Shown: positions 7,248-17,085 of the stretch, piece by piece
Numbering within the stretch: the first letter of the stretch is position 1
Layout: each line of letters starts with the position of its first letter
Assembly (NCBI RefSeq): GCF_052045245.1
Contig: NZ_JBQEON010000018.1
Coordinates: 62,001 to 126,000, forward strand
Direction of reading: 5' to 3'
Source of the DNA: Burkholderia sp052045245
Lineage (GTDB): Bacteria > Pseudomonadota > Gammaproteobacteria > Burkholderiales > Burkholderiaceae
DNA: 64,000 nt
Position numbers and translations under genes: made by a program
Notes under the pieces: model-generated
What the model saw: the letters and a program-made list of their open reading frames with translations, nothing else
Database searches by the model: none
Told to the model about the DNA's origin: nothing

Positions 7248-10200
7248 TCATGCTTTCGAGCGCATCAGCTCGCGCTGCGAGAGCACGCTTTCCGATGCGA
7301 CACCGCCGATCGGCAAGCGCAAGCCCGGCGTGCTGCGCACACGCCCCGTCACTTCGCTCACGGCAATCCGTTCCGGCAACCACGACGCGCGCTCGCGCAA
7401 CATCGCGTCGAGCGGACGCGACCAGTCTTCGCCCTTGCCGGGCGCGGCGTGGGCGGCGGCGTCATGCATGCGTTCGAGCGCGCGATAGACGTCGCCGCGC
7501 CGCGCCTGCGCCGGCTTCAGCCGGCGGCGCACGAGGAAGGTGTGATTGACGCGTTGATGGGTCTTCATCATCGTGAGGTCATGTTTGAGCTTCGCAGCCG
7601 CCTCGGGATAGTCGCAGCCGTGCGTGTGACAGTACATCTCGATCCATTCCTCGCGCGAACTCTCGACGGCCGCCGCAAACGCGTTGAACGACGCGAACTG
7701 CTGGTCCGCATAGCAGCCGCGATTCAGAATCCGCCCTTCGCGCTCCGGCAGCATCACGCGCGCGGCCACGAGCCGCTCGGGCCGTGCGCCGCCGACACCC
7801 AGCGGCGACGCACCCGGCAGGCCGCCCGTCAGTTCGCCCTTGTGCCAGCCCGGACTCGCGCCCGCCGTGCCCTGCACGGAGACGCGCATGCTCTGCGTCA
7901 CGGCGCGACGGTCGTAGCGGATCGAACCGGTGTCTTCGTTGACGGCCGTTTCGTTGCGGCTGTTCAGATCCACCGTCACATTGCCGTCGAGGCCATAGGA
8001 GCCACGGACCGACGAACTCGGTGCGGTCACCGACGCGCCCGCCGACGCATGAATGCCCTGGCGCGTTGCCTTCGTCCGGCCGTCCTGCCAGCCGATCGAG
8101 ATATCCGTGCGCTCGCCGATGCGTGCGGCAAGGCGCTCGAACAGGGGCGCTTCGCCCTCCTTGTCACGCACCGGCTGGCTCGCTTCCTCGAACAGGAAGT
8201 CGACCATGTCGAGTACGGTTTCGGTGGTGCGCGCATCGTCGTACTTCATCGCGACCCAGTCGAGACTCTCGTCGGTGAGACGCTCGCGGGCGACGCGGAT
8301 CAGCACGCCGCGCGGCTCGCGCTGCTCGCGATCGAACGGTGTGAGGCGCAGCGAACCGCCCAGCCGCAAGCCGCCAAGCCAGCTCATGTGCTTGCTGTAG
8401 CCGATGCGCGCGCCAAGCCTCCCCACCGAGCGCTTGCCATGTTCGGTGCCGATGAAGATATCGAAGCCCACGTTGTTGCGCTGCAGGGTCACGACGGCCC
8501 TGCGAGTGCGGTAATGCGACAGCGTGAGTTCGCCCCCGACGGGCAGGTGCTGATGCGGCCCACGGTTGACCGACAGCGAAAGACCCCGCGTGCTGAAGCC
8601 GAAACGCCCGCCATCCGCGAAAGCCACCTGCGTCGACTGCTGCAGATCGGTGATCACCTGGCGCATCACACTTCTGATTTCCTCGCGGCCCAGGCGCTCG
8701 GGCTTGAGCGCCTTCGACTCGCCGACCTTGTCGACGTGTTCGAGCGCGGCCTTTACCGCTTCCCATCGATGCACATGAAAGCGCTTCGCACATTCGCGCA
8801 ATGCACCGGCATCGAGCAGTGCCGGCGCGTCGTCGCGTTGCTCGACGCTCATCTTCGGCTCGCGATTTTCCAGCGCTGCCATCGTTGCTTCGTCCAGTTC
8901 GAGGTCGCCAATATGCGTCGCCGGCCGGGCGGCAATCGCCTCCAGTGCAGCGGCCGCGGCTTCGCGCGCGCGCGTCTCTTCTCCATCTGGCGCGCCTGTC
9001 GCGAGACGCGGGCTGCGCAGCGATGCCGCCAAGGTCGCGCTGGCCGTCTTGAGCGCATCCGCGTAACGGGCCGCCTCCTTCGTGTAGGACGCGAGCGCAG
9101 CGCCCGACGAACCGAGCATCAAGCCGCGCAACGCCGACTTCTTCTTGCCGAACATGCGCTGAAAGAACCAGTTGCCCTTGTCGAGCCGCAACATCCCGCG
9201 TGTCACGAAACGATGCAGCCGCGTTTGCGTCTGCTTCAACGGACTACCCGGCGCGTCGCTTCGAAAACCCTGGCGCCACGCGAACAGCGCAGCCGTGTCG
9301 CGCGGCTGCGCAGAGCCCGACACGGCGCGCAGCACGCGCGGAGCGAGATCGCCTTTGTCGTCGGTGGTGGCGTGCGCGGCGGCAAGCGCCGCATCGAGAT
9401 CGGCGTGCCCCTCCGGCAACGCGCTCCACGCTTGCAGCACCGCGAGTGCGGTCGCACTGTCGGCCGTCGACGCAGCGCTGCCCGTGAGTTTCTTCAGCAG
9501 GTCGAAGCCCAGGTGCGTGTTCGCGAGCGCACGAGCAATGCGCCATGCATCCGCGTGCGCCTGGTTGACGGGAACGGAAGACGACGGGCGGCTGAGCTGG
9601 CCTGTCGCGCGAACGTTGCCGTCGAGCTCCGCCGTGATTTCAGCGACCGGCGATTCACTCCCGTTGCCTCCCTGAACGGGATCGCCATTCCGTTGCGGCT
9701 GCTCCGCGGTCGTTGTGACGGACGGACGCGCGGCATTCGGGTCGAACGTCGCGGCCCGCTGCACGATCCCTTCGATGTTCACGATCTCCGGCAACGCCTG
9801 CAATGCCGCTGCCGCGCGCGCCGGTTCGTGCGCGCCGAGCGCGGAGAGCACGGCATAGCCGAGCATCAGCGATGGCGCGAAGCGGTGCGTGCTGTCCACA
9901 TCGGATGGATCAACCTGGGCAGAGGAGGATTCGCCCGCGACTCCGCGCACGGCATCCGTCGCCTGCGCCGCTTGCGCGAGCAGCGCGGATAGCACGACGA
10001 CTTGATCCGCTGGCGACGTATGCCGGTTGGAGGTGAGCGCTGGATTTGCGTCGTTGTCGGTGCTTTCCGGCTCGCCGACAGGGCTTCCGCCGTCGCCTTC
10101 ATTCACGTGCCCTGCCGCACTGGCGTCGTTGGCGTCGTTGGCCTCGCTTGCACCGCCCGCCCCGCTTCCGCCGTCCGCACTGAAATACTCCCGCACCCAG

Positions 10201-10796
10201 CTATCCAGCCCTTCGCGATGGCCCAGCCAATGCTCGAGTTCGGCCGCATCGCGCGGCCGTCTCGTTGTGCGCGTCGAGGCCGCATCCGACGATTCGCCCT
10301 TGCGCTTCGCCGTGAACTTGCCGACCGCTTTCGCCAGCATCCGGTGCGCCTTCGCCGCGCGATTCTGGGCCGACGCGCTCGAACCTGGCGCTGGACCGGT
10401 CTTGCCCGCCTCGCTCCAGTCACCGGGCGGATCGACAGGACGAGCCGGTGTCTGCGCGGCAATGCGCACGTCGCGCGCCGGAAACGGTCGGCCGAACTTG
10501 TTCGCGCGCGCAAACGGCAGGCGCCATTCGGTTTCCACCAGCGCCCGGCGATCGGCCGGCGCATCGCGCGTCGCATACGGCGGCCGGCTGAACCCGAGCA
10601 TGCTTTTGAAACGCTCGCGCGTCGCCGCGAAGCCGGCCTTTGCGCCCGCGCGCGCGCCTGGAGACGATCGTTGCGATGGCTGCACGCCCGCTCCCGTCGA
10701 TGCAGCGGGACTGGCCGCCGGCGCCACTGTCGTCGACGCGCGCGACGTGCCGCGCAACATCGATGCCGTATTCCTGATCATGTTGGTGAGCCGCAT
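7248..10796 (-). CDS. AWR (RipA)-family type III effector 1
   Basis: This 1182-residue soluble protein has a low-complexity Ala/Ser/Arg-rich N-terminus, a helical middle and a beta-rich C-terminal region with repeated GG/GxSxG-type strands. The Ala-Trp-Arg triad (LFAWRQGF, residues 506-508) and size fit the AWR/RipA effectors of Ralstonia solanacearum, whose relatives are reported in Burkholderia. A perfect GGAGGAGG site sets the start at 10796; the in-frame extension to 10955 is not translated sequence. An hrpII box lies 60 bp upstream. It is paralogous to the next gene: both share AWR, a glycine-rich 'SWLGGLRLGGSL'-like motif and an RGVxIR block. Confidence 0.8.
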   Translation of the reverse strand: MRLTNMIRNTASMLRGTSRASTTVAPAASPAASTGAGVQPSQRSSPGARAGAKAGFAATRERFKSMLGFSRPPYATRDAPADRRALVETEWRLPFARANKFGRPFPARDVRIAAQTPARPVDPPGDWSEAGKTGPAPGSSASAQNRAAKAHRMLAKAVGKFTAKRKGESSDAASTRTTRRPRDAAELEHWLGHREGLDSWVREYFSADGGSGAGGASEANDANDASAAGHVNEGDGGSPVGEPESTDNDANPALTSNRHTSPADQVVVLSALLAQAAQATDAVRGVAGESSSAQVDPSDVDSTHRFAPSLMLGYAVLSALGAHEPARAAAALQALPEIVNIEGIVQRAATFDPNAARPSVTTTAEQPQRNGDPVQGGNGSESPVAEITAELDGNVRATGQLSRPSSSVPVNQAHADAWRIARALANTHLGFDLLKKLTGSAASTADSATALAVLQAWSALPEGHADLDAALAAAHATTDDKGDLAPRVLRAVSGSAQPRDTAALFAWRQGFRSDAPGSPLKQTQTRLHRFVTRGMLRLDKGNWFFQRMFGKKKSALRGLMLGSSGAALASYTKEAARYADALKTASATLAASLRSPRLATGAPDGEETRAREAAAAALEAIAARPATHIGDLELDEATMAALENREPKMSVEQRDDAPALLDAGALRECAKRFHVHRWEAVKAALEHVDKVGESKALKPERLGREEIRSVMRQVITDLQQSTQVAFADGGRFGFSTRGLSLSVNRGPHQHLPVGGELTLSHYRTRRAVVTLQRNNVGFDIFIGTEHGKRSVGRLGARIGYSKHMSWLGGLRLGGSLRLTPFDREQREPRGVLIRVARERLTDESLDWVAMKYDDARTTETVLDMVDFLFEEASQPVRDKEGEAPLFERLAARIGERTDISIGWQDGRTKATRQGIHASAGASVTAPSSSVRGSYGLDGNVTVDLNSRNETAVNEDTGSIRYDRRAVTQSMRVSVQGTAGASPGWHKGELTGGLPGASPLGVGGARPERLVAARVMLPEREGRILNRGCYADQQFASFNAFAAAVESSREEWIEMYCHTHGCDYPEAAAKLKHDLTMMKTHQRVNHTFLVRRRLKPAQARRGDVYRALERMHDAAAHAAPGKGEDWSRPLDAMLRERASWLPERIAVSEVTGRVRSTPGLRLPIGGVASESVLSQRELMRSKA

Positions 10797-10855
10797 GTAT
10801 CCTCCTCCGATGCCGTCGATTATCGGGACTGCGTATGACGTGACCAGCCAGTCGG

Positions 10856-10879
10856 CGAAACCGTGTCGACCACAGCGAA
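10856..10879 (-). promoter_or_regulatory. hrpII box for AWR effector 1
   Basis: A perfect TTCG-N16-TTCG on the minus strand. GATAAT, close to a consensus -10, lies at 10819-10824 exactly 31 bp downstream, followed by the Shine-Dalgarno site. This is the best-formed promoter in the window. Confidence 0.88.
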
Positions 10880-11027
10880 ACTTCCGCACCTGCGCGGAAT
10901 CATCCGCAGCCGCGATGAGTCCGCCGGCGCGCAGCGTGTTTCTCTGCGACGACAACGCAGCGGACGGACGACCTCGTGTCGTTCGACACCTGCGGATGCG
11001 CCGCGGGCGGACGCATCCGGATGCGTG

Positions 11028-14000
11028 TCAAGTGCGGTTGGCTTGCGGCTCTTTGGCAGCGGAAAGCGCTGCCATTTCGCGTACGCCGGCCACGCTCTGC
11101 GCGCTTTGCGCGTTGAGCAGGAACGACAGCCCGACTGTGCGTTGGGTACCGAGTGCTTCGAGAACGTACAGCGACTGCCTGCGCCAGCTATTCTCGTTGC
11201 CGAGCACTTTTCGAATGTCGGCGTCGATCCTCGCCAGCTCGCGCGCCTGAGCCGGCGTCGGCTTCGTCAGGCGTTCCAGGCGTTGCTTGCGATGCGTGAG
11301 GAAGTCGAGATTCCGTGCGGCCCCCTCGTGCATATCCATGCGCTCGCCCATGACGAGGTTGCCGGCCGTTGCACCTTCCTTGACTTGCGCCATCCACTTG
11401 TCGAGCTTCTCGCTTGCCTCGGCGTCGCCGCCGAGCGAGGTCATCCATTCGGCGCGGTGCGTGTCGACGTATTGCTTCAACTCGTCGAAGGTCCCGAACT
11501 CCGTATCCTTGTACGTGTGCTTGCCAACGGTACGGTCGCCTTCGCGGCCGATTCGAAGGGCCGCATTCGTATTGGTGGTGAGGAGCGTCGTTCCAACCCC
11601 GACGTAGGGCTGCGACGGGAACGATAGCGTGGCCAGGTGCCCGCTGTGATGCGGCATCGGCGCACCGGGAAGCCCTTCGACGAGCGCGGCCGAGACCGAC
11701 ACAGCCCGGCCACTGTTGTTCGTCGCGACGTTGACCGCATGAGTGCCCGCGATGTCCTTCGTCCTGCTGAGCGCCTTCGAGACCTTTCTCAGGCTCGCGC
11801 CGAGCGACGGCCCCCAACTCGTCGAAGGTGTGCCCGACGTGCCGATACGCGCAGCGACACCAGCGGTTGCCGTGGTCGCGTGCGTCTTGTTTCGGCTGTC
11901 GGTCCAGTTGATCGACACGGCAGGATCCTTCCAGAAGCGCTGGGTCAGCCCGCCCCACATTTCCTCGGCATTGCGCGGCGCTTCGTCGTTGGGCCCGGCG
12001 TGTCGCACCGTATTCAGCACATCGTGCATCGTGCTGCGCCATGCATCGGGGTGGCCCGCTTGTTCGTTATCCGAACGGCGCGTCCGAATCGTCACGCCGC
12101 GAGCGTCGCCCGTGTCGTAGCTACGCCGAAGGCCGAGCGAACCTCCGACGCTGAAGACGGGTTTGTGCTTTTTGCCGAACGACCATCCGGCGAAGCCTCC
12201 CACGCCGCCATACAGTGAATTGCGCGAGTCAGATCCGATGAAAACGTGGCCGAAGTGCGAATTCGAGCCGACATCGATGACCGCGTGGCGCCCACGGATG
12301 TAGCCCACGTCGGGCAGCACCGACGCGTGCGGCACGCCGAGATGGTGCGAAAACGCAGCCAGGGATTCCGACGGTATGCTCGCCAGACCATACATCCCGC
12401 CACTACTGAAACGGATGTCATAAGCGTCCGGCATTTGCCGGACGAGATCGTTGATGGCGTCGAGCTGGGTATTGGCTTCCCCCCGCTGCGGGCGAATGTC
12501 GCCACCTGCAACACGCGTCCGGAATACGTCGATTTTCTCCGTGACGGACGCCGGCACCTGCTCGGCGGCACCCCATGATTCCGCCGCCCAGGTCTCCAGT
12601 TGCGCAGGCGACATCTTGTCCAGCGCTTTCACTTCGGCACTGATCGCCGCGACGTTGCGATCACGATTGTGATTGAAGTCGAGCATGTGGCCCTCCAGGT
12701 TCGGCTGGGGCACGTCGTTTTCGCGATCTCGCGCGGGCTGACTGGGTAATGCAGCGCGGGCCCGCACCTCGATGGCCTTGCGATCGGACGACGAAAACTT
12801 GAACTTGCCGCGCAGCCCTTTCGTCGCCATGCGCTGTTCCCACTGATCGAGCGCGGCGAGCCGGACGGCGGAGCGGATTTTCGACTCATGCGACGCAGCC
12901 GGGCTTTTCAGTTGCTCGACCAGTCGTTCCTTGACGGGCGCGAGCGCGCCGGTAAAGTGGGCGAACTCCTGCTCCGGGTGGCCGAGCAGCATCCCCGCCG
13001 TGCCGAAGTTCTGCAGGGCTGACAGCGGGGACTTCTGCTTGCCCAGAAAGCCCGACACGGCGCGCTGCGCTACTCCGGTCCTGGCGGCCCGTTTCGCATA
13101 CGTGAAAAGCTTGAAGAAACGTTGCTGCGTGTTGGCGAGATCCGTGCCCGGACCTTCCCGGTCGAATCCATTGCGCCATGCCATGTATGCGGCTGCCTGA
13201 TGCGGCGGGCAGTTCGCGGCCGGGTCGGCTCGCAGCACGTTCGCCGCCTGCAACGCCTTGATCGCCAACGTATTGGCCGGGTTGGCGAGCCACGCGGGCG
13301 TGACCTCGGACGCCGCCGGCTCCGCCGCAATATGGCTCGTGCTGCCCGTTCGCACGCGCTCGGCGGCCGGTAGCACCTTGTCCGCCAGCGCCGCTAGTTC
13401 TTCGAGACTTGCCGGACCCGGCTCATCCACCGGTTTTTCTCGCAGCAATTGATCGGCGGCACGCAACCCGTGCCGGAATGCCTCACGGAGAATTTCCGAC
13501 GCGTTCGCATCACCCGCTGCACCGTGATCGGGCAGGACATGCGGCGCAATGGCGAGCAATGTCTCCATGCCGATGCCCGTGGCACCGAGCGCGATTTGCA
13601 GCGCCAACACGTCAGCGCGTACGCGGGGGCTCTCGTGCTGCGTGTTGTCGAGTAGTGCCTCCAGGGCAGCATGCGCGCGGACCGGATCCCCGCCGGTAGC
13701 TTGCGCAAGCGCGTCCGAAACCAGGATCGCATGCGAGGCAGCCTGCTGGCCGCCATCGGCCGCGGCTCCGGCCGGCGTCTCGAGCTGACGGGCGCTTTGC
13801 GTGGCGACCACGTTGTCGATGGAAAGCAGACGCTCACTGATCATGCTGGCCAACCGGTCGATATCGGCCGCCGTGAATTGCCCATCGGTTTCGACCTGCC
13901 GCCATTGGGTGCCGATGTAACGCTTGGCACCTTCCGGCGTTCGCATGTCTTCGGGCAGACCAAACCGGACCTCCGCGCGTGCCGAGATCGACTTTGCCTG

Positions 14001-14342
14001 CGGCACGATCGCGTCGATATTGCGCTCGTGCTTGTGGCCGAGCGACGGCGGCGGGCCCATACGGCGCGGGCGCGGTGCCTCGGCCCGAACGACCTTGGAC
14101 TCAGGTTTGGCTCGCGTCGGTGCCGTGGAAGTTTTCGTGTAGAACGGAAAGGCGACCGTCTTCGACGTGGCCCTCAGTGCTCGGTTCAAACCGCTCAACA
14201 CGCCGCCGCTACCGCGACTGCGACTGCGTGTCGCGCTCGAGCCGGGCGCGCCCGTCGATGGCGGGGTGGCGTGCTCGGACTCGCTGCCGGGCGAAGCGGC
14301 GCTGCTCGATGCTACGGGGGACGACGTGATTTTGCCTGGCAT
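11028..14342 (-). CDS. AWR (RipA)-family type III effector 2
   Basis: The 1104-residue paralogue of the preceding effector. It has a disordered N-terminus (MPGKITSSPVASSSAASPGS), an AWR triad at residues 388-390 (YMAWRNGFDREGPGTDL), and a C-terminal beta-rich domain (SLYGGVGGFAGWSFGKKH, FSVGGSLGLRRS, ARGVTIRTRRSD) that aligns with SWLGG...GSLRL...RGVLIR in effector 1. The first six residues, MPGKIT, are identical to those of the small T3SS gene at 35382. I see no perfect hrpII box upstream; a one-mismatch site (14365-14388) is too close to the start to be convincing. Confidence 0.78.
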   Translation of the reverse strand: MPGKITSSPVASSSAASPGSESEHATPPSTGAPGSSATRSRSRGSGGVLSGLNRALRATSKTVAFPFYTKTSTAPTRAKPESKVVRAEAPRPRRMGPPPSLGHKHERNIDAIVPQAKSISARAEVRFGLPEDMRTPEGAKRYIGTQWRQVETDGQFTAADIDRLASMISERLLSIDNVVATQSARQLETPAGAAADGGQQAASHAILVSDALAQATGGDPVRAHAALEALLDNTQHESPRVRADVLALQIALGATGIGMETLLAIAPHVLPDHGAAGDANASEILREAFRHGLRAADQLLREKPVDEPGPASLEELAALADKVLPAAERVRTGSTSHIAAEPAASEVTPAWLANPANTLAIKALQAANVLRADPAANCPPHQAAAYMAWRNGFDREGPGTDLANTQQRFFKLFTYAKRAARTGVAQRAVSGFLGKQKSPLSALQNFGTAGMLLGHPEQEFAHFTGALAPVKERLVEQLKSPAASHESKIRSAVRLAALDQWEQRMATKGLRGKFKFSSSDRKAIEVRARAALPSQPARDRENDVPQPNLEGHMLDFNHNRDRNVAAISAEVKALDKMSPAQLETWAAESWGAAEQVPASVTEKIDVFRTRVAGGDIRPQRGEANTQLDAINDLVRQMPDAYDIRFSSGGMYGLASIPSESLAAFSHHLGVPHASVLPDVGYIRGRHAVIDVGSNSHFGHVFIGSDSRNSLYGGVGGFAGWSFGKKHKPVFSVGGSLGLRRSYDTGDARGVTIRTRRSDNEQAGHPDAWRSTMHDVLNTVRHAGPNDEAPRNAEEMWGGLTQRFWKDPAVSINWTDSRNKTHATTATAGVAARIGTSGTPSTSWGPSLGASLRKVSKALSRTKDIAGTHAVNVATNNSGRAVSVSAALVEGLPGAPMPHHSGHLATLSFPSQPYVGVGTTLLTTNTNAALRIGREGDRTVGKHTYKDTEFGTFDELKQYVDTHRAEWMTSLGGDAEASEKLDKWMAQVKEGATAGNLVMGERMDMHEGAARNLDFLTHRKQRLERLTKPTPAQARELARIDADIRKVLGNENSWRRQSLYVLEALGTQRTVGLSFLLNAQSAQSVAGVREMAALSAAKEPQANRT

Positions 14343-14843
14343 TTTTTTCGCTCCGTGCTTTCAACGAAGAAAAGGCAGCCCAATCGACTTGACTGGGCTC
14401 GCGGGCAATCCGGACCGCCGTGGAAATGTGCAACAACGCGTCGCGACAACGCATTGCTTCGACGAAACAATGCGCTCCGCCCTTCTCAATCGTTTTCTTT
14501 TGTCTGGATTGCGATTTGCATTACCGAACGGCTTTCACAACAAAACGTTGCCTGCGTTCCGGGTGAATGTGCATGTCATTCTCGTGAATTCTTCAGCCGT
14601 GAAAGATGAATCCGGCGAAAGTGCGGCGACGAGAGCGAAAGGCGCCGCGTCGGAAGAAAACACCAGGCGGGCGCCATCGACGGACGAACCCGCGGCCGGA
14701 CCGCGGCCCAATGACTTTCCGTGTCGATCGGGATCGGCTTTCGTTTCGTTCCATGAGCCGGCAAACTTCCGGAGTGCGAACTGGTTGCAGGCCTCGACGA
14801 CGGATCACCGGCGCCCGGTCGAGCGCGCCACGCCGTCCGCTCA
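14343..14843. other. divergent intergenic region, AWR effector 2 / harpin-like gene
   Basis: About 500 bases without a recognisable gene. It is relatively AT-rich next to the AWR2 start and presumably holds the AWR2 promoter. Imperfect hrpII-like sites occur at 14365-14388 (CGAA-N16-CGAC) and 14615-14639 (CGAA-N17-CGAA), both in minus orientation. Confidence 0.4.
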
Positions 14844-14867
14844 TTCGCCGTTACACCAGCTGTTTCG
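14844..14867 (+). promoter_or_regulatory. hrpII box for the harpin-like gene
   Basis: A perfect TTCG-N16-TTCG on the plus strand. TACGCT (TANNNT) begins 32 bp downstream at 14900. The box is 154 bp before the harpin-like ATG, leaving a leader of about 110 nt. Confidence 0.8.
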
Positions 14868-15021
14868 TTTCCGGAGACAGGGCGGCCCGTCGGCTCTCTT
14901 ACGCTTGATTCCGGGACGGTCGTCGCCAGGCGGCCGTCGCGCGGCCAACAGGATGGACATCGACACGCAGCGAGCCCGACGCCGCTGCGCATATCTCATC
15001 GCGTACGTTAAGAGGCTATTC

Positions 15022-15759
15022 ATGAGCAAGATCAGCAACGACATCGGCAACACCGGCATCCAGGCCGAGATCCAGCAACTGGAATCGGATCTGAAGCACG
15101 GCGGCAAACTCGGCAACAACGACATCGAAAAACTGCTCGAAATGATTTTCGCGATCATCGAACAGAAGCTCGGCGGCAGTTCGCAGGGCGGCGGCGCGTT
15201 CGGCAACGGCGGCGGCGGCGGCTCGACACAAGCGCCGGGTTCCACGCAGGGCCCGGATTCGACCCAGGAGCCGTCGACGGACAACACCACCGACCCATCC
15301 GGCAATTCGAACGATCTGCAGAGCCAGATCGTGTCCCTGCTCCAACAGATTCTGAACACGCTGCAACAATCGTCACAAAGCGGCCAGGGTCTTGACAAGC
15401 AGACGGGGCAACTCATCGACGATCTGCTCAAGCTGCTCCAGCAGTTGGAAGGCGCGCAAGGCGGCAATCAGGCCGGCGGCGGTCAGGCGTCGCAGATCCA
15501 GGCACTGCTGTCCGACATCATCCAGCTTCTGCAGCAGCTTCGAGGCTCGCAGACCGACGGTTCGAACGATACGGGCAACGATCCGAGCAACAACCCCGGC
15601 AACACGGACGGCACGGATGGTTCGAAAAGCACCAACGGATCGAATAACGCGAACGGCTCGACCGATCCGAATACGCTCACGAACGACGTGCTGAAACTGC
15701 TTTCGCAATTGCTGACCATGTTCAACAAGCCGTCGAGCGAGCACACGACGAAAGCCTGA
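15022..15759 (+). CDS. harpin-like / PopA-type secreted protein
   Basis: A 245-residue, cysteine-free, Gly/Ser/Asn/Gln-rich acidic protein. It alternates short amphipathic helices (IEKLLEMIFAIIEQKLGG, QIVSLLQQILNTLQQSS, IDDLLKLLQQLEG, LLSDIIQLLQQLRG, NDVLKLLSQLLTMFNK) with low-complexity linkers. This is the hallmark of harpins: heat-stable, secreted through Hrp systems and acting outside the bacterium. The ATG at 15022 has AAGAGG upstream; the longer in-frame extension has no coding character. It is controlled by the hrpII box at 14844 and probably co-transcribed with the next gene. Confidence 0.75.
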   Translation: MSKISNDIGNTGIQAEIQQLESDLKHGGKLGNNDIEKLLEMIFAIIEQKLGGSSQGGGAFGNGGGGGSTQAPGSTQGPDSTQEPSTDNTTDPSGNSNDLQSQIVSLLQQILNTLQQSSQSGQGLDKQTGQLIDDLLKLLQQLEGAQGGNQAGGGQASQIQALLSDIIQLLQQLRGSQTDGSNDTGNDPSNNPGNTDGTDGSKSTNGSNNANGSTDPNTLTNDVLKLLSQLLTMFNKPSSEHTTKA

Positions 15760-15848
15760 AGCACGCCATCAACATCGCCGCACACCCGGCCTCGCGACCG
15801 TCGAAATGGCGCGGCGCGTGGCGGATCGTGCGCACCGAGGAGCACATC

Positions 15849-16925
15849 ATGAGTATATTTTCGAAGATCAAGCATGCGTTCCAGAGTATCGGTCACGACC
15901 TCGAGAAAGCCGCCAAAGCCGTCGTGCACGGCGTCGAGCACGTCGCCCATACGCTGGAAAAAGACCTGAAGAAGGTGCTGCAGGACGCACTGACCATGAC
16001 CGAGGCACTGATGCAGGGCAATATGAAGCTGGCCATGCAGGACCTGCTGAAGACGGCCGACGATGTTGGCAAGACTGCGACGGATGCGGCCACCGCGAGC
16101 GCGAATGCCGCGCTCGAAGGCTTGCAGAACATGCATCTCGGCAAGGGTTTCGACAAGGTGTTGAACAAGGTCGAAAAGGGAATCGAGACCGTCAAGAACG
16201 ACGTCAACAAGGGCGTCGATGCGGCCGCCCAGGACCTCGTGTCGTCGGTCGAAGGCGTGGTCTCGGGCTCGGTCAATGCCATCAAGGATCTTGCCCACGG
16301 CAACTTCAAGGGAATGGTGAACGACCTGGCGACGGTCGGGGAGGACGCGCTCGAAGTCGCCGCCGATCTCACGCCGGAAGGCCTCACCGCGACCGTGGCG
16401 GCATCGACGCTCGCGGCCGCGCATATCGGCAGCGAGGCGCTGGACAACACGATCGCCGCCGCAATGCATGGTGGCATCGGCAAGGTCGTCAAGTCGGTCG
16501 CGGAGATGGAAGCCGGCCAGGGCGCGCAGAAGTTGGCCGGCAAGGTCCTTGGCGGCGCTGGCGCCGGGGGCGGTGCCGACACGGTGACGACGGCAGGCGG
16601 CGACGCACTGATGCTGGCATCGCTTGCACCTGCCGGCACGGGACGCCGTAGCGGCCGCCATGGCGGCGAAGGGCTGCATGAAACGCGTTCGATGGAAACC
16701 GTCACGACGAAGAACGCGGGCCCCGACGGATACAGGCACGGCGCCGGGAAGACCGACGGGGATGGCAGCAAGGCGGACGGCTCGAAAGAGAAGGAGGCCA
16801 AGTCGAAAGACAAGCAAGACGAGAACGGCCAGGACGGAAAGACCCGCCAGCCGGGGCCGCCGCCCAGCGTGCTCGATACGCTGCTTCTCAGCTACCTCGC
16901 CGACAATCACCGGCGCGTTGCCTGA
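15849..16925 (+). CDS. helical T3SS-linked protein, candidate translocator or secreted helper
   Basis: The 358-residue product is Ala/Val/Lys-rich and strongly amphipathic in residues 1-130 (MSIFSKIKHAFQSIGHDLEKA, then repeated VxxxVxK helices with MTEALMQGN). Hydrophobic Ala/Gly stretches near 175-250 could insert in membranes, and the last 90 residues are a charged, disordered tail. It follows the harpin-like gene by 89 bases in the same direction, and the ATG at 15849 has GAGGAG before it. No HrpF/PopF translocon homologue is visible elsewhere in the window, so this is a candidate for that role by position and shape only. Confidence 0.6.
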   Translation: MSIFSKIKHAFQSIGHDLEKAAKAVVHGVEHVAHTLEKDLKKVLQDALTMTEALMQGNMKLAMQDLLKTADDVGKTATDAATASANAALEGLQNMHLGKGFDKVLNKVEKGIETVKNDVNKGVDAAAQDLVSSVEGVVSGSVNAIKDLAHGNFKGMVNDLATVGEDALEVAADLTPEGLTATVAASTLAAAHIGSEALDNTIAAAMHGGIGKVVKSVAEMEAGQGAQKLAGKVLGGAGAGGGADTVTTAGGDALMLASLAPAGTGRRSGRHGGEGLHETRSMETVTTKNAGPDGYRHGAGKTDGDGSKADGSKEKEAKSKDKQDENGQDGKTRQPGPPPSVLDTLLLSYLADNHRRVA

Positions 16926-17005
16926 GGCGCCGGCGCAAGCAGCCCATCGCCGTCGCGTCACCTTTGGCTTCGCTTGCGCCTTCGGCTTTCGTTTGGCTCA
17001 TGAAC

Positions 17006-17036
17006 ATACGGCCCGCACATCGTGCGGGCCGTATTT
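17006..17036 (+). terminator. terminator after the harpin operon
   Basis: Stem ATACGGCCCGCAC / GTGCGGGCCGTAT followed by TTCG. It lies between the convergent harpin operon (plus) and hrcC (minus) and could serve both. Confidence 0.7.
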
Positions 17037-17085
17037 CGTCGTGCAGGCAGTGGCATGCGGGCGCAGGCTATGCGCCTGCATGATT

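Noticed and set aside
7236..9992. 918-codon plus-strand open frame antisense to AWR effector 1
   Set aside because: Arg/His/Ala-rich translation with no domain, lying fully opposite a gene with hrpII promoter, -10, Shine-Dalgarno and family motif. It is a high-GC shadow frame.
14365..14388. hrpII box for AWR effector 2
   Set aside because: One mismatch (GTCG-N16-TTCG) and only 22 bp from the start codon, too close for a -10 and leader.
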